Of a stretch of DNA of 64,000 nt, positions 60,020 to 64,000 are shown one piece after another (within the stretch, counting starts at the first letter, position 1; each line of letters opens with the position of its first letter). The stretch spans positions 372,001-436,000 of the forward strand of contig SNVD02002434.1 of assembly GCA_013180625.2 (NCBI GenBank). The letters run 5' to 3'. The notes below the pieces were generated by a model, which saw nothing but the letters and a program-made list of their open reading frames with translations, did not search any database and was not told where the DNA came from. This DNA comes from Boswellia sacra. Its lineage: Eukaryota; Streptophyta; Magnoliopsida; Sapindales; Burseraceae. The translations under genes and the position numbers were made by a program.

Positions 60020-61151
60020 AGTTATAAGTTATAGATGGAAATTAAGTACTGTAATATTGATGTACTCAATGGGCAAAGAGGCAACTTCAGTTAAATATAT
60101 AAATATATTTTACTTTCTAATCTGATTGTGTGGAAATTATTTATTTTATTAAATTACCCACAAAAGGATCTATGCAACTTGAGGAATACCTTATTTTGCT
60201 TACATGGTATGCTTAACAAATCATATGTTGCCATGACGGAAAAGATTTATGTAGTATAAGTACATCATATCACCATGCTGATTTGGTAAGCCTACCTGAT
60301 GAGATGCTTATATATTATCATGAGTAGTTGAAAAAATTAAGTGAAGACGACTCAACAACCATATTCGATTAAATAATAATAAGCTATCATGGGTGGTTGA
60401 AAAAATAACTAAAAAAATAATTACCCTCGACACATGACTTAATACTAGTGTTTAGGCATACCACTTCAGCATTGTGACTTTGCATAAGTATTTTCCTTGC
60501 CATATATTCAGCCATCTTATTATCATTATAAATAAATAAACCTCCAATTTCTAACATGAATTACTTTCTTTCATATTAGTATTCTAAATTGTTCTCTTAG
60601 AAATCTTTCTTGGCCAAACTAGGCATCTTCTCAAGCAAAATTTTATTCTTCAAAAACCTTTTTTAAGTGTTTTCTCCCACCAACCCATCAGATTTCTCTC
60701 TCTCGAGATTTTTTTTTTAAGTTTGTTTGTTTGATAGTGAGCAAATAAATATAATTTACAGACCTTAATTAAGTTTGCGCTAGAATGATTTTTTCAGTAG
60801 TTGGGTTATTCTAAATATTAAAAATTTAGTTTTCATCAATTATATGATTTGTTACAACATCAATGGCCGAGTAAAACCGCTGATATTTTGGAGTTAATAT
60901 ATAAAGATATATGCCTCTGTTGAAGAAAAGCGATAAAGATGATAACGGTAACTATATAAATAAGAGAGAAATATATTCTACCCAAAAGAAAAATAAAAGG
61001 GAAAAGGCTTAGGAGTATTCAAAAATATAGTATTTTAATTTTATTGCCGATATGAACTTTTTTTCTTGTGGTGAAGTCGGAAGTGCTTGGATTATAAAAA
61101 GGTATAGGGTTGTGTTCCTCAATATTCGCTTGGGAGGTTTGTGATCCCTAA
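59237..61151. other. Intergenic region downstream of the SKS gene
   Basis: It holds the SKS 3' UTR, a MITE (59814-59987), an AT run (59988-60017) and unassigned AT-rich DNA. No gene is supported. Confidence 0.55.
59814..59987. mobile_element. MITE with ends related to the 22.4-kb element
   Basis: The left end AATGCTATAGTTTTATAAGC...TTTGTATA and the reverse complement of the right end (ATAGTGTTATTTTTGCAC...TTTGTATACAAA) form imperfect inverted repeats of about 30 bases. Size is about 174 bp, like the element at 22388-22557. Confidence 0.55.
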
Positions 61152-62362
61152 GGGCGTGTTTGATGGCCCGGATAGCATTGTATAAAGGGGCCTGTTTGTA
61201 TAAAATTTTGTATTCGCAGTGTTTGGTTGAAAAATTAAGTGGGATAGGATTGTAAAAAAGCGCATAAGGAGCGCATAAAGGCAGGAAAAATTATCACGCG
61301 GGGGACCTTGGGTTAAGGCCGCATAAGTACTGTTTGCATTTAGTTTCTCTAGCGAAACTCTCGCTTCTCCTTCTTCACTCTCGTTTCCCACTCCAGCCTC
61401 CCAAAATCCACAGCGTCATCATCATCTGGTGAGTTCCTCTCTCAAATCTTCTTCTTAATCCTACATATCCCTCAAAGACCTCTTCCCTTCCCATGCCACC
61501 ATTGCCATCAACTCCCCATCACTGCCAAATCCCGCTACGAGATCTCTTTCTCCCTTTGTTAATCTTTCTTCTTCCCTTTCCTCTCCCAAAATCTCATTTC
61601 AATACAAACAAACCAAAATCTCAAACCCATCAAAAATCAAATCAAGAGGAAGAAGGTATTAAAAAAGAAAAAGAAAAAGAAAAGGACTTGGCTTGCAGAA
61701 ATGGATCGGGCATGGCTGACATGGAGAAAGAGATTGAGCATGGCTTGTTCACTGGCTAACAAATTTCAGCCAAAGGATGCTTAGCTGCTAAGCCACCAGT
61801 ACTTGAAATCGATTTAAAACAAATAAATAAAAACAGAAGCGATTGGCAGAAAGAGAAGGTCTGCAACTTGAGCCAAAAAAACGAGGAAGAAAGGAAAGTA
61901 GAGAGAGAAAAGAAATATTATAAAACTAAATATATGATTTAAATCAAATAAAATTTAATTAAAATAATTAATTCTAAACTTTTGTATACTCATATTTAGT
62001 TAAATATTCTTCATTTTTTATAATTAAAATTTTAATTTATTCATATTTATTTGTTATTTTAAATATATTAACTTATTTATGTACTTAAAAATTTAATATT
62101 TCATAATTAGTTAAAATCGATGAATTTAATTTTTTACTAAAATTTGTTAAATATATTTTTTAATTAGTTTAATTAATATAAAAATTTTAATGCAATCCAA
62201 TTCAATCTTGGACCAAACACAGTATTGGTTAATATTTATCCAATACAATGACAAACCAAGCATAGTATACAATTTACTTATTTCTTATGTTATACAATTC
62301 AATACAATGCTATCCGCTACAGTAATAATTATATAATCCTATACGATGTGCCAAACGCACCC
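61152..62362. mobile_element. PIF/Harbinger-type non-autonomous element, 1211 bp
   Basis: TAA occurs on both sides (61149-61151 and 62363-62365), a 3-bp target duplication typical of Harbinger elements. The left end GGGCGTGTTTGATGGCCCGG and the reverse complement of the right end (GGGTGCGTTTGGCACATCG) are imperfect inverted repeats, followed by ATAG.ATT.TATA on both arms. No transposase is encoded. The interior 61340-61760 is unusually C/T-rich, then purine-rich, and looks like captured gene 5' sequence. Confidence 0.78.
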
Positions 62363-62365
62363 TAA

Positions 62366-64000
62366 AAGTTTATTTTGGAATTCGTCCCATAGATGTTGAC
62401 AAGAAACCACAACACATTAAATTCTTGTGTTTTGTTTTTCCACTCTTTCTTTATTGTTATTTGTGCTCGTTGAGTTATCTATTTTTCCATTATAATGCCA
62501 ACGGAATTGTCCTAATTCATATAAACAAAATAGCCAATCAAATTTCTCCTTAGTTTTTGTGTTTGAAAGGCAAAGGAAAACTACATTATTTATTTTATAA
62601 TTATTTAAAAAAAAGTATCGATAGGATAATATTGGATGATTTGATGTATATTAGATTTAAGTTTATATCATTGGGTGAAATTTGTAGAGAAAGTATGTAT
62701 GTATGTATGTGTGTGTGTGTGTGTATATTAATATTATATTTCTCCTAAAATTTGGCATAATATTTTTTAGAACTGAATCCATCTATTTTTTCATAAACAA
62801 ATGACAGCATTTTTGTCAAAAGATTTTGTAAAGTATATGATATAAGCTACATGTGATTTGTTGCTTTAACGAAAATGCAAGTATCCGTTTGTGAAAAAGT
62901 CAACAGAATCAATCAATTAGACCTAGATGATACAAATACACAAACCTTAAGGATCGAAATGATACAAATATGAAACTATATTTCTGGGTGATATTATACC
63001 AAAGCTTAGGGTAGTGTATGACATTTGGCTGGTATCCCTGCTAAGATTTTAACAATAATAATAAATTTAAATAAAAAATATTTGTTCTAATATTTTAGTA
63101 AAATATATATAGAATATTTAATTTATGTAGCCCAACCAAATTTAGAAAAGAAAGAAGCTTATATGCAACACTTGATGCCACATCAATTTTATATGTAGAC
63201 TTTATAAGTATAGTATTATTGATAAATAAATCAAAAATATTATTATACAATTTTGGAAGGAAAATTCTTTGGTTATTATTTAGTTATAAAAGCAATTACA
63301 TAAATCTAACTTTATCAAAAAAAATTCTAGTATAGAAATTTCCTCCACTCTTCCTTTCAAAGCTTTAAAATTAAACTTTATATTATTTTTTCTTTAATAA
63401 TAAAAAGGTATATAACGTGTAATGGACTGAAAACTAAGTCTTACATAAAAAATTTTAGCCCACCCAAGAAATTTTTTTTGGTTACGTGCCTATATAAATA
63501 TATATGTTTGGTTGAAATGATCAGGTCTAATAAGATTGAAATGGGGTCAAATGATATAAAATGCTTCAATAAAAAGAAAAATAAAAAAATACCTCAAATT
63601 TAAGCGTGGATTGCAAACATTATCTTGTTATTGAAAATTTGCATGTTATGATCCTTTGTCGAGTATCAAACTTTACTTGTCGAGTATCCGACACTATTAG
63701 ACATTATCGGACGCACTCGTCAGATATTGTCTGACAAATCCATTGAACGCTATCAGACGTTAGAGAGGGTCTTGGCATACAAATTTTTAGGAAAAAATTA
63801 TTTATTAAAAAAGTCTCCTAATTTGGGTTATTTTCTCAATTTTCCCTTAATAAAATTGAGCCATTGGAGTTTATTCACTTGAGTGATTAGATTTTCTCGC
63901 AGCCCAAACTAAAACCCACTTTCTATTACATCTCATTTAAATTTTAATTTTTTTCCTCTTATTTTTAAATTTTATATATATATATATATATATATATCTT
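62366..64000. other. AT-rich end of the window, no gene
   Basis: It contains a TGTA/TG microsatellite near 62693-62728, a partial MITE end (about 63180-63230, similar to the right end at 22.5 kb), the inverted dispersed repeat copy B and a terminal TA run (63972-63998). No coding sequence is supported. Confidence 0.55.
63640..63860 (-). repeat. Dispersed repeat, copy B
   Basis: The reverse complement begins GGGAAAATTGAGAAAATAAC and CAAATTAGGAG, then short GTCAGACAATATCTGACG-like and GTCCGATAATGTC-like repeats. It matches 19676-19990 in order. The inner part consists of variants of a GTCxGAxA motif repeated several times. Confidence 0.55.

Noticed and set aside
1..64000. CRISPR array, prophage, rRNA or organellar insertion
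   Set aside because: None of the defining repeats or genes is seen; the content is plant nuclear throughout.

Overview
This is plant nuclear DNA from an AT-rich eudicot. The evidence is intron-containing genes with GT-AG junctions, a pentatricopeptide-repeat gene, a SABATH methyltransferase, a SKU5-like gene, a plant Pur-alpha, Athila-type and copia-type retroelements, MITEs and many microsatellites. The species cannot be determined from the sequence alone. No phage, bacterial operon, CRISPR array or rRNA gene is visible, and I did not recognise a tRNA gene.

The left 15 kb is a degraded repeat zone. It holds an intronless copy of a LOG-type cytokinin-activating enzyme with one in-frame TAG (1220-1870, minus). 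About 0.2 kb upstream of its start lies an array of 67-bp repeats, each carrying a CACGTG G-box. Next come exon-like fragments of an unidentified protein. A dead Ty3/gypsy (Athila-like) element follows (about 3450-10493, minus); it has kept only one LTR and abuts the gag region of a dead Ty1/copia element (10494-15003, plus).

From 15.4 kb onward the window is mostly genic. The order is: a type I membrane protein with an Ac45/VOA1-type C-terminal tail (15475-18333, 8 exons); a MIR169 precursor (21472-21627) with a perfect 21-nt mature sequence, star arm and lower stem; a kinesin-14 of the KIN-14T type (26934-33959, 11 coding exons); an intronless E+ class PPR protein on the minus strand (35919-37601); Pur-alpha 1 (38336-46838) with a GC-AG first intron and a 7.3-kb second intron; a SABATH carboxyl methyltransferase (54317-55959); and a pollen-type SKU5-similar protein (57474-59236). 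From memory, Arabidopsis MIR169A (At3g13405) lies between SKS genes (At3g13390/13400) and the Ac45-like gene At3g13410, and KIN-14T (At1g55550) lies beside SKS14/12 (At1g55560/55570) in the duplicate segment. The window therefore looks like an unfractionated version of that ancestral block.

Pur-alpha intron 2 contains a nested pair: a 2634-bp LTR element with CTAAT target duplications inserted into the LTR of a 415-bp TRIM. Other small elements include a 1.2-kb short-internal LTR element (50323-51488), a foldback MITE (52690-52862), two MITEs with related ends (22388-22557, 59814-59987), a 1211-bp Harbinger-type MITE with TAA target duplications (61152-62362) and an inverted dispersed repeat pair (19.7 and 63.7 kb). 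I see no wholly new biological system. The strongest observations are the syntenic MIR169 locus, the nested elements in Pur-alpha, the GC-AG intron and the G-box repeat array by the LOG copy.
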